Below, piece by piece: positions 35,580-49,023 of a stretch of 64,000 nt of DNA. Source of the stretch: Bradyrhizobium diazoefficiens. GTDB taxonomy: Bacteria; Pseudomonadota; Alphaproteobacteria; Rhizobiales; Xanthobacteraceae. The first letter of the stretch is position 1, and each line of letters opens with the position of its first letter. The notes under the pieces were generated by a model that was given only the letters and a program-made list of their open reading frames with translations, searched no databases and had not been told where the DNA came from. The position numbers were made by a program, and so were the translations under genes. The stretch spans positions 930,001-994,000 of the forward strand of contig NZ_JAENXS010000001.1 in NCBI RefSeq assembly GCF_016612535.1, written 5' to 3'.

Positions 35580-35667
35580 CGTCATGGCCGGGCTCGTCCC
35601 GGCCATCCACGTCTTCTTGGCGATCAGTTTAAGACCGTGGATGCCCGGGACAAGCCCGGGCATGACG
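35580..35667. repeat. Palindromic CGTCATGGCCGGGC repeat, copy 1
   Basis: CGTCATGGCCGGGCTCGTCC at the left and the inverted CCCGGGCATGACG at the right, with inner CCATCCACG/CGTGGATG arms. A close copy lies at 36840-36926, flanking the epoxide hydrolase gene. Typical Bradyrhizobium intergenic element. Confidence 0.9.
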
Positions 35668-35674
35668 GTGGGAG

Positions 35675-36811
35675 CTACCGCACCGTCGCGAAGAACTTCC
35701 TGACTTCGCCGACATACAACCCCGGCTGCTCGAAGGCTGCGAAATGGCCACCCTTCTCCATTTCGCTCCAGTGCGTGATGTTGCGGAAATTCGGCTCCAT
35801 CCAGCGCCGCACCGGCGTGATGATCTCCTTCGGGAATACGGCGACGCCCGTCGGCACGGTGACCTTGGGGTTGGTGCGGCGCTTGCCAAAGCTCTCCCAA
35901 TAGAGCCGCGCGGAAGACGTCGCCGTCGCTGTCGTCCAATAAAGCATGACGTTGTCGAGCAGTTCGTCCTTGTCAAAGATGTTTTCGGGATGGCCGTTGC
36001 AATCGGTCCAGGCCCAGAATTTTTCCAGTATCCAGGCCGCTTGTCCGCTCGGCGAATCCGTCAGGCCGTAGCCGAGTGTCTGTGGCCGCGTCGATTGCTG
36101 CTTGGAGTAGCCGGAATCGAGATCGACATAGTGCTTGAGGCCGGCGAGCGCGCGCTTCTCCTCTGGCGTCGGCTCGCCCTCGACTTTCGGCGCCGCGTTG
36201 AAGGCAAGCGTGATGTGGATGCCAGCGCAATGCTCCGCATCCTGCGCGCCGAGCGAGGTCGTCACCGCCGAGCCCCAATCGCCACCCTGCGCGCCATAGC
36301 TGATATAGCCGAGCCGGCCCATCAGCTTCGCCCAGGTCGCGGCGATACGATCGACACCCCAGCCGGTGGTCTTTGGCTTGGCCGAGAAGCCGAAGCCCGG
36401 CAGCGACGGGCAGATCACGTGAAATGCGTCGGCGGGATCGCCGCCATGCGCGGCCGGATCGACCAGCGGCGCAATCACCTTCTGGAATTCCACGATCGAG
36501 CCGGGCCAGCCATGGGTGATGATCAGCGGCAGCGCGGACGGCTCTTTCGAGCGGACATGCAGGAAGTGGATGTCGAGCCCGTCGATCTCGGTGGTGAATT
36601 GCGCGAAGCGGTTGAGTTTTGCCTCACGCGCCCGCCAGTCGTAGCCGTTGGCCCAATGGGTGCAGATCTCCTGGATCCATTTCAGCGGCGCGCCCTGGCT
36701 CCAGTCGTCGACCAGCTCCGCCTCCGGCCAGCGCGTGCGGGCGAGACGTGACTTGAGATCGGCGAGGATGTCGTCGCTGATGGCGATCTTGAAGGGTTTG
36801 ATGTTGCTCAT
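35675..36811 (-). CDS. Epoxide hydrolase (EHN-type alpha/beta hydrolase)
   Basis: 378 residues. The N-terminal EHN region (ISDDILADLKSRLARTRWPEAE) leads into an alpha/beta hydrolase core with oxyanion HGWPGSIVEF (about residue 105), the nucleophile elbow GAQGGDWGSAV and a late WSEMEKGGHFAAFEQP holding the catalytic His. It would open epoxides by an ester intermediate. The ATG at 36809-36811 gives the usual family start. Flanked on both sides by near-identical repeats. Confidence 0.9.
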   Translation of the reverse strand: MSNIKPFKIAISDDILADLKSRLARTRWPEAELVDDWSQGAPLKWIQEICTHWANGYDWRAREAKLNRFAQFTTEIDGLDIHFLHVRSKEPSALPLIITHGWPGSIVEFQKVIAPLVDPAAHGGDPADAFHVICPSLPGFGFSAKPKTTGWGVDRIAATWAKLMGRLGYISYGAQGGDWGSAVTTSLGAQDAEHCAGIHITLAFNAAPKVEGEPTPEEKRALAGLKHYVDLDSGYSKQQSTRPQTLGYGLTDSPSGQAAWILEKFWAWTDCNGHPENIFDKDELLDNVMLYWTTATATSSARLYWESFGKRRTNPKVTVPTGVAVFPKEIITPVRRWMEPNFRNITHWSEMEKGGHFAAFEQPGLYVGEVRKFFATVR

Positions 36812-36839
36812 GGGAGAGGCCCTGCTCATCGGAGGTTCT

Positions 36840-36926
36840 CGTCATGGCCGGGCTCGTCCCGGCCATCCACGTTCTTTCTCGCCACTTTGAAGAACGTGGA
36901 TGCCCGCCACAAGGCCGGGCATGACG
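36840..36926. repeat. Palindromic CGTCATGGCCGGGC repeat, copy 2
   Basis: Shares the left 30 bases with the copy at 35580 and ends in GCCGGGCATGACG. The loop between arms differs, as expected for independently evolving palindromic elements. Confidence 0.9.
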
Positions 36927-36973
36927 AGGATGATAGTCTGTCAGCTCCTGGCAGGCCTTTCGGGAGCGGCCGT

Positions 36974-37429
36974 CTAGCCCGTCAGCGCGGCCTTCACCAA
37001 ACCGCTGGCCTTGCCGAAATCCATCTGGCCGGCGTACTTCGCGCGCAACACCGCGATCACCTTGCCCATGTCCTTCATACCGGCGGCGCCGGTCTCCGAG
37101 ATCGCGTCCGCGATTGCCTTCTTCACCTCGTCGTCCGACATCTGCTTCGGCAAATAGGCCGAGATCACCGCGATCTCCTCGCGCTCCTGGGCGGCAAGCT
37201 CGGCGCGGCCGCCCTTGTCGTAGAGCTCGACGGATTCCTGGCGCTGCTTGATCATCTTCTGAAAGACGCCGAGCAGATCGGCATCGCTGAGCGGCGGCTT
37301 GCCGTTGCCGCGCGCTTCGATGTCGGCGTTCTTGATGGTCGAATTGACCATGCGCAGCGTGGAGAGCTTGCGCTCTTCCTTGGCCCTCATGGCCTCCTTG
37401 ACCGCATTGTTGATGTCGTCGCGCAACAT
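36974..37429 (-). CDS. GatB/YqeY domain protein
   Basis: 151 residues of the YqeY family: MLRDDINNAVKEAMRAKEERKLSTLRMV, KMIKQRQESVELYDKGGRAELA, EIAVISAYLPKQMSDDEVKKAI, then a C-terminal domain like the tail of the GatB amidotransferase subunit. It may influence tRNA amidation; the real function is uncertain. Divergent from carA, with a 232-base shared spacer, the usual rhizobial order. Confidence 0.93.
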   Translation of the reverse strand: MLRDDINNAVKEAMRAKEERKLSTLRMVNSTIKNADIEARGNGKPPLSDADLLGVFQKMIKQRQESVELYDKGGRAELAAQEREEIAVISAYLPKQMSDDEVKKAIADAISETGAAGMKDMGKVIAVLRAKYAGQMDFGKASGLVKAALTG

Positions 37430-37661
37430 GATCGTGATCCCTTCGAATATCCGACGCCTGATCTAGGCCGTTCGCGGGAAAGAGGCCATACCGGACCCGT
37501 CACGCATGGTTTATTGTTTCCCCGTCGCCGGGCCAAAATGGCGCAAAATTGCCAAATCGAGCTTAAGTGCCTGAGATCACCTGTCAAATATGCAAAAACG
37601 CATGTGAATCCGTTGTTTCCTGCTTTGACGGGCGCGCGTGGGGGCCTTATGAAGCGGGCTC

Positions 37662-38852
37662 ATGACACAACATGACAACGATACCGCATGGCCGGACCAC
37701 AAACCGACCGCGCTCCTCGTGCTCGCCGATGGCACGGTGCTCGAGGGCTTTGGTCTCGGCGCCGAAGGCCACGCCGTTGGTGAAGTCTGCTTCAACACCG
37801 CGATGACCGGCTATGAAGAGATCCTCACCGATCCCTCCTATGCCGGCCAGCTCATCACCTTCACCTTCCCTCATATCGGCAATGTCGGTACCAATGAGGA
37901 AGACATCGAGACGGTGAACATGGCCGCGACGCCTGGCGCGCGCGGCGTGATCCTGCGCACCGCCATCACCGATCCCTCCAACTACCGCGCCACCAAGCAC
38001 CTCGACCAGTGGCTGAAGGCCCGCGGCATCATCGGCCTCTCCGGCATCGACACCCGCGCACTGACCGCGCTGATCCGCGGCAAGGGCATGCCCAACGCGG
38101 TGATCGCGCACGCCAAGGACGGCGAGTTCGATTTGCATGGCCTGAAGGAAGAAGCGCGCGAATGGCCCGGCCTCGAGGGCATGGACCTCGTGCCGATGGT
38201 CACCTCCGGCCAGCGCTTCACCTGGGACGAGACGCCCTGGCTGTGGGACAAGGGTTTCGGCCGGCAGGAGAATCCGGAATTCAACGTCGTTGCGATCGAC
38301 TACGGCATCAAGCGCAACATTTTGCGCCTGCTCGCCGGCGTCGGCTGCAAGGTGACGGTGGTGCCGGCGACGACGTCATCTGAAGACATTCTGGCGATGA
38401 AGCCGGACGGCGTGTTCCTATCCAACGGTCCGGGCGATCCGGCCGCGACCGGCAAATATGCGGTGCCGGTGATTCAGAAGGTGATCCAGTCGGGCACGCC
38501 GACCTTCGGCATCTGCCTCGGTCACCAGATGCTCGGCCTCGCCGTCGGCGCCAAGACCAGGAAGATGCATCAGGGCCATCACGGCGCCAATCATCCCGTG
38601 AAGGACGAGACCACCGGCAAGGTCGAGATCACCTCGATGAACCACGGTTTTGCCGTGGACGAGACGACGCTGCCGAAGGGCGCGACCCAGACCCACATCT
38701 CGCTGTTCGACGGCTCAAATTGCGGCATCCAGCTCGACGGCAAGCCGGTGTTCTCGGTGCAGTACCATCCCGAGGCCTCACCGGGCCCGCGCGACTCCCA
38801 CTATCTGTTCCAGCGCTTTGCCGATCTGATGCGGCAGAAGAAGAGCGCGTAA
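37662..38852 (+). CDS. carA: Carbamoyl-phosphate synthase small subunit
   Basis: 396 residues. The N-terminal CarA domain (LVLADGTVLEGFGLG, GEVCFNTAMTGYEEILTDPSYAGQ) is followed by a class I glutamine amidotransferase with catalytic Cys in FGICLGHQMLGLA and the His-Glu of SVQYHPEASPGP. It supplies ammonia to CarB for carbamoyl phosphate, used in arginine and pyrimidine synthesis. carB lies 4.2 kb downstream on the same strand, not adjacent. Confidence 0.98.
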   Translation: MTQHDNDTAWPDHKPTALLVLADGTVLEGFGLGAEGHAVGEVCFNTAMTGYEEILTDPSYAGQLITFTFPHIGNVGTNEEDIETVNMAATPGARGVILRTAITDPSNYRATKHLDQWLKARGIIGLSGIDTRALTALIRGKGMPNAVIAHAKDGEFDLHGLKEEAREWPGLEGMDLVPMVTSGQRFTWDETPWLWDKGFGRQENPEFNVVAIDYGIKRNILRLLAGVGCKVTVVPATTSSEDILAMKPDGVFLSNGPGDPAATGKYAVPVIQKVIQSGTPTFGICLGHQMLGLAVGAKTRKMHQGHHGANHPVKDETTGKVEITSMNHGFAVDETTLPKGATQTHISLFDGSNCGIQLDGKPVFSVQYHPEASPGPRDSHYLFQRFADLMRQKKSA

Positions 38853-38885
38853 GCTGCGATGCTTCGCAATCGTTAGGACGACATC

Positions 38886-38912
38886 ATGCCCGGGCCTGGT
38901 CCCGGGCATTTT
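38886..38912 (+). terminator. Terminator-like palindrome after carA
   Basis: ATGCCCGGG (38886-38894), loop CCTGGT, CCCGGGCAT (38901-38909), then TTT. Also related to the CCCGGGCATGACG repeats, so it may be a repeat fragment that serves as terminator. Confidence 0.6.
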
Positions 38913-38977
38913 CGTTGGAAGGAACAGCGTCTCACGCCTTTCGTTAACGATCATCAGGCTTTCGCAGGAGCCCAGCC

Positions 38978-39499
38978 ATGTCCGTCGTCCGCGACTATGC
39001 CGAACCGCTCGCCATCGTCTTTGAGGATGACGGGCTCGTGCCGAACAACATCCTCCCCTTCCTGGTCTACCAGGCCGCAGTGCAGCTCGATCCAAAGCAG
39101 CCGGAGCAGACCATCGAAAACCTGTTCGAAACGAACAATTGGGGCGGCACCTGGCGCAACGGCATCTACGATTACCTGCACTACCACGCCACGGTGCATG
39201 AGGTGCTCGGCGTCGCGCGCGGCCATGCCCGCGTTCGCTTTGGCGGTGATCACGGCCAGGAGCTTGAGATCAAGGCCGGCGACGTCGCGATCCTGCCCGC
39301 CGGCACCGGGCATCAGTGCATCGAAGCAAGCGACGATTTCTGCGTGATCGGCGCCTATCCGCCGGGAAGCAAGATGGAGATCGCGCGGGCGACGCCGGAG
39401 AACCACGCCAAGGCGTTGCAGACGATTCCTAAAGTCGCGCTGCCGCCGGCCGATCCGGTGACGGGCAAACACGGCGCGTTGATGCGGCTGTGGCGGTAG
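38978..39499 (+). CDS. Cupin-fold protein (YjlB-like)
   Basis: 173 residues with a single cupin barrel: HYHATVHEVLGVARGHARVRFGG carries the His-His-Glu metal site, and GDVAILPAGTGHQCIEAS the second cupin motif. From memory this matches small YjlB-type cupins of unknown function. A metal-dependent enzymatic or binding role is likely. No operon partner. Confidence 0.83.
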   Translation: MSVVRDYAEPLAIVFEDDGLVPNNILPFLVYQAAVQLDPKQPEQTIENLFETNNWGGTWRNGIYDYLHYHATVHEVLGVARGHARVRFGGDHGQELEIKAGDVAILPAGTGHQCIEASDDFCVIGAYPPGSKMEIARATPENHAKALQTIPKVALPPADPVTGKHGALMRLWR

Positions 39500-39520
39500 C
39501 GGCACGGCACGGCACGGCAT

Positions 39521-39647
39521 CGTAGGATGGGTTAGCCCAGCAGATGCGCGAAGCGCATCTGCTGGCGTAACCCACCTCTTTAATTCCGCGTCGGCAATTT
39601 CCGCGTCGGCAGGGTTGGTGGGTTACGCTTCGCTAACCCACCCTACG
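39521..39647. repeat. Inverted repeat CGTAGGATGGGTTAGC element
   Basis: CGTAGGATGGGTTAGC at the left and GCTAACCCACCCTACG at the right are near-perfect reverse complements. Inside, CAGCAGATGCGCG/CGCATCTGCTG forms a second hairpin and TTCCGCGTCGGCA occurs twice. GGCAC is repeated just before it (39501-39519). A common rhizobial repeat type. Confidence 0.88.
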
Positions 39648-39664
39648 GCAGCGCGCCTTAAGCC

Positions 39665-40189
39665 CTACGCCTCATTGCCACCTTCCTGCCGCGTCGCTTC
39701 GAATAGGAACCAGGTCCGGCGCTCGGTCTCGTCGATGAAGACCTCGAGGATGCTGGCGCTGGCGACGTCGCCGGCGTCGTCGCAGACCTCGTGCGCTTTG
39801 CGCATCGCAGCCGCCACGTGCTTGTTGTCCTGCATCAGCTCGCGCAGCATCTCGCGCGGCGGGACGTAGTCCTCGTCATTGTCCTTGATGGTCTGAAGCT
39901 TGGCGACCTGGCCGATCGACTTCAGCGTCGTACCGCCGATCTTGCGGACGCGCTCGGCGAGCTGGTCGGTGGTGGCGAAGATCTGGTCCGACTGCTCGTC
40001 GAGCAGCAGATGATAATCGCGGAAATGCCGGCCGCTGATATGCCAGTGGAAATTCTTCGTCTTGAGATAAAGCGCGAAGGCATCGGCCAAAAGCACGTTG
40101 AGCGCCTCCGAGACCTTCTTGGTCGCCTGGGGCGACAGATCGGTGGGGGTGTCGAGATCGGGCGAGACCTTGCTGGGGGCTTTGCTCAC
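39665..40189 (-). CDS. dps: Dps-family ferritin-like protein
   Basis: 174 residues with the Dps four-helix bundle and its intersubunit ferroxidase site: KTKNFHWHISGRHFRDYHLLLDEQSDQIF (His, Asp and Glu ligands) and a late ASASILEVFIDETERRTWFLFE. Dps oxidises and stores iron and protects DNA from peroxide. GTG 40187-40189 has GGAAGG upstream; a longer frame adds an arginine-rich leader with no support. Confidence 0.9.
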   Translation of the reverse strand: MSKAPSKVSPDLDTPTDLSPQATKKVSEALNVLLADAFALYLKTKNFHWHISGRHFRDYHLLLDEQSDQIFATTDQLAERVRKIGGTTLKSIGQVAKLQTIKDNDEDYVPPREMLRELMQDNKHVAAAMRKAHEVCDDAGDVASASILEVFIDETERRTWFLFEATRQEGGNEA

Positions 40190-40293
40190 GGGAAACCTTC
40201 CTGTTAGGACGCGGACATTGACGGCGCGCCGTCGCACCCCTAACGCAAGGCGGGCAGCGCGGTTCCTGGGTAGGAACCGCCGGGCGGGATATC

Positions 40294-40995
40294 ATGGACG
40301 ATTGGATCGACTATTACGACTCGACGCATACGATCTATGTCAGCAAGCTGCATCGCGATTTGCACTTCCAGATCATCGCGCGGGACATCATCGGCTACAT
40401 CACCTCGCCCGAGGCGACCGTGCTGGACTATGCCTGCGGCGAGGCGCTGTCGGCTAGCCAGGTGGCAGATGCCTGCGGCAAGTTGATCCTGGCCGAGCCC
40501 GCGCCCGGTGTGCGCGGTCGGCTCATTGCGCGGTTTGCGCCCAACACCAAGATCCGCGTCCGCTCGCTCGACGACGTCCGCACGATGCAGGACCAGTCGA
40601 TCGACCTCGTCGTGATGAACTCGGTCGCGCAATACATGACGGCGGAGGAACTCGATGCGGCGCTCATCAATGTCAGGCGCATCCTGAAGCCGTCCGGCAA
40701 GCTGGTGCTCGGCGACATCCTCCAACCCCATGTCGGCATGGGCCGGGATGTGACGGCGCTGCTCTCCCTGGGCCTGCGCCACGGCTTCCTGAAGGACGCG
40801 CTGGTCGGACTGATCAGCACCGCGCTGTCAGATTACCGTCAGCTGCGCGCGCGTATCGGGCTCAAGCGCTACAGCGAGGACGAGATCTCGGCCAAGCTAA
40901 AAGCGGCCGGGTTCGCGGCACAGCGCGCCAACACCAATATCGGCCATAACCGATGGCGCATGACCTTCATCGCCCGGCCGCCTCTCGTCCGTTGA
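40294..40995 (+). CDS. Class I SAM-dependent methyltransferase
   Basis: 233 residues. The SAM-binding motif I reads VLDYACGEALSASQVA (an unusual CGEA in place of GxGxG), followed by motif II/III regions SIDLVVMNSVAQYM and ILKPSGKLVLGD. Many small-molecule methyltransferases share this. Substrate unknown; the first 35 residues (DDWIDYYDSTHTIYVSKLHRD) look family-specific. Start follows a GGCGGG-rich stretch. Confidence 0.82.
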   Translation: MDDWIDYYDSTHTIYVSKLHRDLHFQIIARDIIGYITSPEATVLDYACGEALSASQVADACGKLILAEPAPGVRGRLIARFAPNTKIRVRSLDDVRTMQDQSIDLVVMNSVAQYMTAEELDAALINVRRILKPSGKLVLGDILQPHVGMGRDVTALLSLGLRHGFLKDALVGLISTALSDYRQLRARIGLKRYSEDEISAKLKAAGFAAQRANTNIGHNRWRMTFIARPPLVR

Positions 40996-41067
40996 GCTCC
41001 CGGGGTCCGTTAATCTTAACAATTGGCTGAGGTGGCTTGTCGCAGCCCGATCGGCAATGATCGCGGC

Positions 41068-41143
41068 GGCCCGGTGGCGGAAGCGTCTACGCGAGAGCAG
41101 TGCATCGCTCTTCATCCTGGTTCAAATCCAGGCCGGGTCTCCA
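41068..41143 (+). tRNA. tRNA-Cys-like gene with an 8-base anticodon loop
   Basis: A 7-base acceptor stem (GGCCCGG/CCGGGTC, one G-T), D-arm (GCGG/ACGC) with an AAGCG start like Cys tRNAs, a perfect T-arm (CCTGG/CCAGG, loop TTCAAAT) and an encoded CCA at 41141-41143. The anticodon stem AGAGC/GCTCT closes on AGTGCATC, eight bases with GCA after the T. D-loop lacks the usual GG. Either a degenerate tRNA-Cys(GCA) or an unusual functional one. Confidence 0.5.
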
Positions 41144-41222
41144 CGCTTCGCCCTACGGGCTACGCGTGGCGCAGCCACGCAAGACCCGAGAGGGGCGAAG
41201 CGTGTCCGGCGAAGCTGGAGCG
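41141..41222. repeat. CACGCTTCGCC inverted repeat after the tRNA-like gene
   Basis: CACGCTTCGCCC (from 41142) is mirrored by GGGGCGAAGCGTG (41193-41205), with an inner GCGTGGC/GCCACGC pair. This matches repeats often seen next to rhizobial tRNA genes. Confidence 0.6.
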
Positions 41223-41256
41223 AAGCGCAAGCGAAGACGGACTGCCCGCTCAAACC

Positions 41257-41628
41257 TCAATCCGTCTCAACCACATCGCACTCGGCGATAAGCTGAAGCC
41301 TGTCCGCCTCCTTGGCCGCGGAGTTGAGCACGGCATCGAGCAGGCCGGGAAACCGCGCGTCCAGATCCTCGCGGCGCAGCCGCATGAACCGGTTGGTGCC
41401 TGCCACACGCGTCAGCATCAGGCCGCATTCGCGCAGCTTGGCGAAATGATAGGCGAGATTCGACTTGCCGCTGAGCCCATTGAAGTCGCCGCAGCGGAGT
41501 TCGCTGCCGACACGTTCCTGCTGGGCGAGTTGGTACACGATCGCCAATCGGATCGGATCGCTGAGGCAATCCAGAACCATCGGCAGTTCGATCTGCTCGC
41601 GGGCGGGGTGGAGAGGTGTGCGGCTCAT
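41257..41628 (-). CDS. ArsR-family transcriptional regulator
   Basis: 123 residues: VLDCLSDPIRLAIVYQLAQQE, then the winged helix (GLSGKSNLAYHFAKLRECGLMLTRVAGTNRFMRLRREDL). No clear metal-binding Cys cluster. It is divergent from an MFS transporter; twin GTTCAA-N6-TTGAAC sites in the spacer are its likely operators. ATG 41626-41628 is preferred over an upstream GTG-like start at 41658. Confidence 0.88.
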   Translation of the reverse strand: MSRTPLHPAREQIELPMVLDCLSDPIRLAIVYQLAQQERVGSELRCGDFNGLSGKSNLAYHFAKLRECGLMLTRVAGTNRFMRLRREDLDARFPGLLDAVLNSAAKEADRLQLIAECDVVETD

Positions 41629-41659
41629 GGCCCGGGAATCATAGCGATGCAGGCACAAT

Positions 41660-41725
41660 GTTCAATAGTTCTTGAACCAATTGACTCCCAAGTCGCCGCG
41701 TTTAATAGTTCAATAAACATTGAAC
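41660..41725 (+). promoter_or_regulatory. Twin GTTCAA-N6-TTGAAC operators
   Basis: Identical half-sites and spacing at 41660-41677 and 41708-41725, 48 bases apart. The second extends to a perfect GTTCAAT/ATTGAAC. A TTGACT at 41681-41686 and TAATAG at 41703-41708 suggest that the second copy overlaps the MFS -10 region, a good place for repression. Confidence 0.78.
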
Positions 41726-41741
41726 ATAGGAATCGGCTCCA

Positions 41742-42911
41742 ATGAGCGTATTCTGGCTGGCCTTGGCGGCCTTCGCGATCGGCACCGAAGGCTTTGTGAT
41801 CGCAGGGCTTTTACCAGCAATCGCCAACGATCTCTCGATTTCGGTCCCGGCCGCCGGCCAATTGGTCACCGCCTACGCCCTCACCTACGCCGTAGGCTCG
41901 CCGATCCTGGCGGTCGCGCTGAACAACATCGACCGCCGCACGGTGCTGGCACTGGCGCTGTCGACCTTCATCGCCGGAAATCTCGCGGCGGTGGTCGCAT
42001 CCAGCTATGCCCTGCTGCTGGCCTCGCGCATGCTGATGGCCCTCGGCTCTGGGCTTTGCATGCCGACGGCGCTCGCCGTTTCCGTGGCGGTCGCCTCGCC
42101 CGAACGGCGCGGCCGGGTCGTGGCGCTGGTCACCTCGGGCCTCACGGTTGCGACCGTCATTGGCGTTCCCCTCGGCAATCTCGTCGGCAGCCTGTTCGGC
42201 TGGCGCGCGACTTTTGCGATGGTCGCTGTCATCAGCGCGGTGGCGCTCGCCGCCCTGCTGCTCGGCCTGCCCCGCGGCTTGCCGCGCAACACGGCCTCGC
42301 TCGGCGAAAGGCTGGCGGTGGCCCGTCACAGCAATGTCCTGATCGCGCTTGTGATCACGATTTTATGGGCGCTCGGCGGCTTCACCGTGTTCACCTATTT
42401 CGCGGTGCCGTTGCGCGGCCTCGGCTTCGACGCCTCGCAGATCAGCCTGGCGCTGCTGGTGTTCGGCGGCGCAGCCGCGATCGGGAACATGCTCGGCGGC
42501 GTCTTGGCCGACCGGCTGGGCACGACGACCACCGCAGCACTCGGGCTTGCCGGCATGGCGACCGCATTGATTCTGCATTCGCTGGTCCTGAAGCTTTTGC
42601 CGGGGCAGGCGCATTACGCGGTGCTGGGCACGATTTTCCTCTGGGGTATCTCGGGCTGGGCGTTCTATCCGGCCCAGGTCGCCAGCATCATCCGGATCGA
42701 ACCGCAGGCCTCGATGATCGCGCTCTCGCTCAACGCCTCCGCGATGTATCTCGGCTTCGCCATCGGCGGCGCCCTGGGCGGCGCGGTGCTGGCCGCCCTC
42801 TCGCCCAACGACCTCGGCTGGATCGGCGGATCGAGCGTTGCGGCCTCGCTTCTGGTACACCTCGCCCGTGGCTGGCAGGCGCGGCCGAAATCCGTCAAAA
42901 TTGCCGGTTGA
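41742..42911 (+). CDS. MFS drug-resistance-type efflux transporter
   Basis: 389 residues with twelve membrane helices and the MFS loop motif after helix 2 ([11 protein letters not shown]). Overall it resembles the DHA1 drug efflux group ([21 protein letters not shown] at the start, [25 protein letters not shown] in helix 4). Under control of the divergent ArsR regulator. The substrate is unknown. Confidence 0.9.
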   Translation: MSVFWLALAAFAIGTEGFVIAGLLPAIANDLSISVPAAGQLVTAYALTYAVGSPILAVALNNIDRRTVLALALSTFIAGNLAAVVASSYALLLASRMLMALGSGLCMPTALAVSVAVASPERRGRVVALVTSGLTVATVIGVPLGNLVGSLFGWRATFAMVAVISAVALAALLLGLPRGLPRNTASLGERLAVARHSNVLIALVITILWALGGFTVFTYFAVPLRGLGFDASQISLALLVFGGAAAIGNMLGGVLADRLGTTTTAALGLAGMATALILHSLVLKLLPGQAHYAVLGTIFLWGISGWAFYPAQVASIIRIEPQASMIALSLNASAMYLGFAIGGALGGAVLAALSPNDLGWIGGSSVAASLLVHLARGWQARPKSVKIAG

Positions 42912-43054
42912 TGGGGCGTTTTTCGGGGTTTCGCCGCCCCGAAAACTGGTCTAAGACCCACCCGCGCGCGAGGGAGACCAACGCGCTCTCGGCCACAGGG
43001 ACGCGCAGCCGCGCGCCCTTTTTTTGTGCCCAAATTCCACTTCGGCGAGAGTTG

Positions 43055-46519
<3,465 letters not shown>

Positions 46520-46734
46520 TCATTAGCGACGGCCCAGCCTCCGCTAAGTGACTGGCGATGAAGCCACATTGGCCGGAGGAACTGTCCGATCATGTGACAG
46601 TTCTGTTCCGTTGCCAAGCCCATATCTGTCGACGTCCGGCCGCTCAGGCGTCGAGCGTCGGAAAGACCGACGAATCAAGGTTGCGGGCGCCCATCCGCGT
46701 TTTGGGGGCGCACGATCGAAGGACGAGAGAGAAG

Positions 46735-47208
46735 ATGGAAAAGGTTCCGATGACAGCGGGCGGCTTTGCCGCGCTCGGGGAAGAATTGAAGAAGCGCCAG
46801 TCCGAGGACCGTCCGCGCATCATCGAGCATATCGCCGAGGCGCGCTCGCACGGCGACCTGTCGGAGAACGCGGAATATCATGCTGCGAAGGAAGAGCAGT
46901 CCCACAATGAGGGCCGCATCGCCGAGCTCGAGGACAAGCTCGCGCGCGCCGACATTATCGACATCTCCAAACTCTCCGGCGACACCATCAAGTTCGGCGC
47001 CACCGTGACCTTGGTCGATGAGGACACCGAGAAGAAGGCGGTGTGGCAGATCGTCGGCGAGGTCGAGGCCGACGCCAAGAAGGGCCGTATCTCCATCACC
47101 TCGCCGCTGGCGCGCGCACTGATCGGCAAGAAGAAGGGTTCGACCGTCGAGGTCAACGCACCCGGTGGCGCCAAGGCGTATGAAATCACCAAGGTGGAGT
47201 GGCGGTAA
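46735..47208 (+). CDS. greA: Transcription elongation factor GreA
   Basis: 157 residues: the coiled-coil finger [50 protein letters not shown] (with the acidic D-x-x-E tip) and the C-terminal FKBP-like domain ([17 protein letters not shown]). GreA rescues backtracked RNA polymerase. ATG 46735 follows AGAGAGAAG. A terminator lies 25 bases after the stop. Confidence 0.97.
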   Translation: MEKVPMTAGGFAALGEELKKRQSEDRPRIIEHIAEARSHGDLSENAEYHAAKEEQSHNEGRIAELEDKLARADIIDISKLSGDTIKFGATVTLVDEDTEKKAVWQIVGEVEADAKKGRISITSPLARALIGKKKGSTVEVNAPGGAKAYEITKVEWR

Positions 47209-47232
47209 GGATTTGCCGCTGAAGTTAGAAGA

Positions 47233-47258
47233 GGCCGCGCGATTTGCGCGGCCTTTTT
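47233..47258 (+). terminator. Terminator of greA
   Basis: GGCCGCGC (47233-47240), loop GATTT, GCGCGGCC (47246-47253), then TTTTT. An 8-base GC stem directly between greA and the convergent Lrp gene. Confidence 0.93.
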
Positions 47259-47276
47259 GTTTTTGCGTTGCCGTTG

Positions 47277-47756
47277 CTATCTTCTTCCCTTTACATCCAG
47301 CGGCACGGCCGCCTCGTATTTTGAGTTGTGCAGCACCAGCGACGTCCGGACGTTGCGCACGTGGGGCGCGGCGGTCAGATGGGTGACGAAATCCTGGAAG
47401 GTCGCCATGTCCGGCGCCACGCATTTCAGGATGAAATCGACCTCGCCGGACAGCATCCAGCATTCCCGAACCAGCGGCTCGGCGCGGACGAACTCCTCGA
47501 AGGCGCGCAAATCCGCTTCCGCCTGGCTGGAGAGGTGCACGGCAGCGAACACCGTGACGTCGAAGCCGAGCTTTCGTGCATCCAGAAGCCCGCGGTAGCC
47601 GTGGATGTAGCCCTCCTCTTCGAGCGCCCGGACCCGGCGCAGGCACGGCGGGGGCGAAATACCGACCCGTTTGGCAAGCTCGACATTGGTGATTCGACCG
47701 TCGGCCTGGATCTCGGTGAGAATTTTCAGGTCGATCTCGTCAAGGTTCCGCGACAC
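47277..47756 (-). CDS. Lrp/AsnC-family regulator
   Basis: 159 residues. HTH (NLDEIDLKILTEIQADGRITNVELAKRVGISPPPCLRRVRALEEEGYI), then the RAM ligand-binding domain (DVTVFAAVHLSSQAEADLRAFEEFV ... WMLSGEVDFILKCVAPD). It resembles Lrp proper. Start is GTG 47754-47756 with AGGAG 11 bases upstream. Divergent from trxB; may sense an amino acid. Confidence 0.93.
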   Translation of the reverse strand: MSRNLDEIDLKILTEIQADGRITNVELAKRVGISPPPCLRRVRALEEEGYIHGYRGLLDARKLGFDVTVFAAVHLSSQAEADLRAFEEFVRAEPLVRECWMLSGEVDFILKCVAPDMATFQDFVTHLTAAPHVRNVRTSLVLHNSKYEAAVPLDVKGRR

Positions 47757-48022
47757 GTGATTGGAACTCCTGGCCTTTATGGCGGTATCGGGTGGTCTGA
47801 TGCAATCCTCATAGCCCAGTCACGCCCGCTTGCGCAATTTTATTGCGCGTTCACCCCAGCCGACTTTTGTTCCTTGTTGGAAAAATCCGCCGATTGGGAA
47901 TGCAATTCTTGCATAGCTCACCAGAAGGCTTAGATTAGCTCTGATATTTCAGCGCCTCCGTGAGGCCTCCCGGCACGTTCCGCGCCCGCGCTGCAAATCC
48001 CCCGTGAAAGGCGTCCGTCGAA

Positions 48023-48988
<966 letters not shown>

Positions 48989-49023
48989 CGATCATGCCTC
49001 GAACACGCGACGGATTTACGGAC

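Noticed and set aside
41720..43054. 1599-codon frame merging an upstream stretch with carB
   Set aside because: The 5' part lies in another phase of the MFS gene and is arginine/alanine-rich chance frame; CarB begins at 43055.
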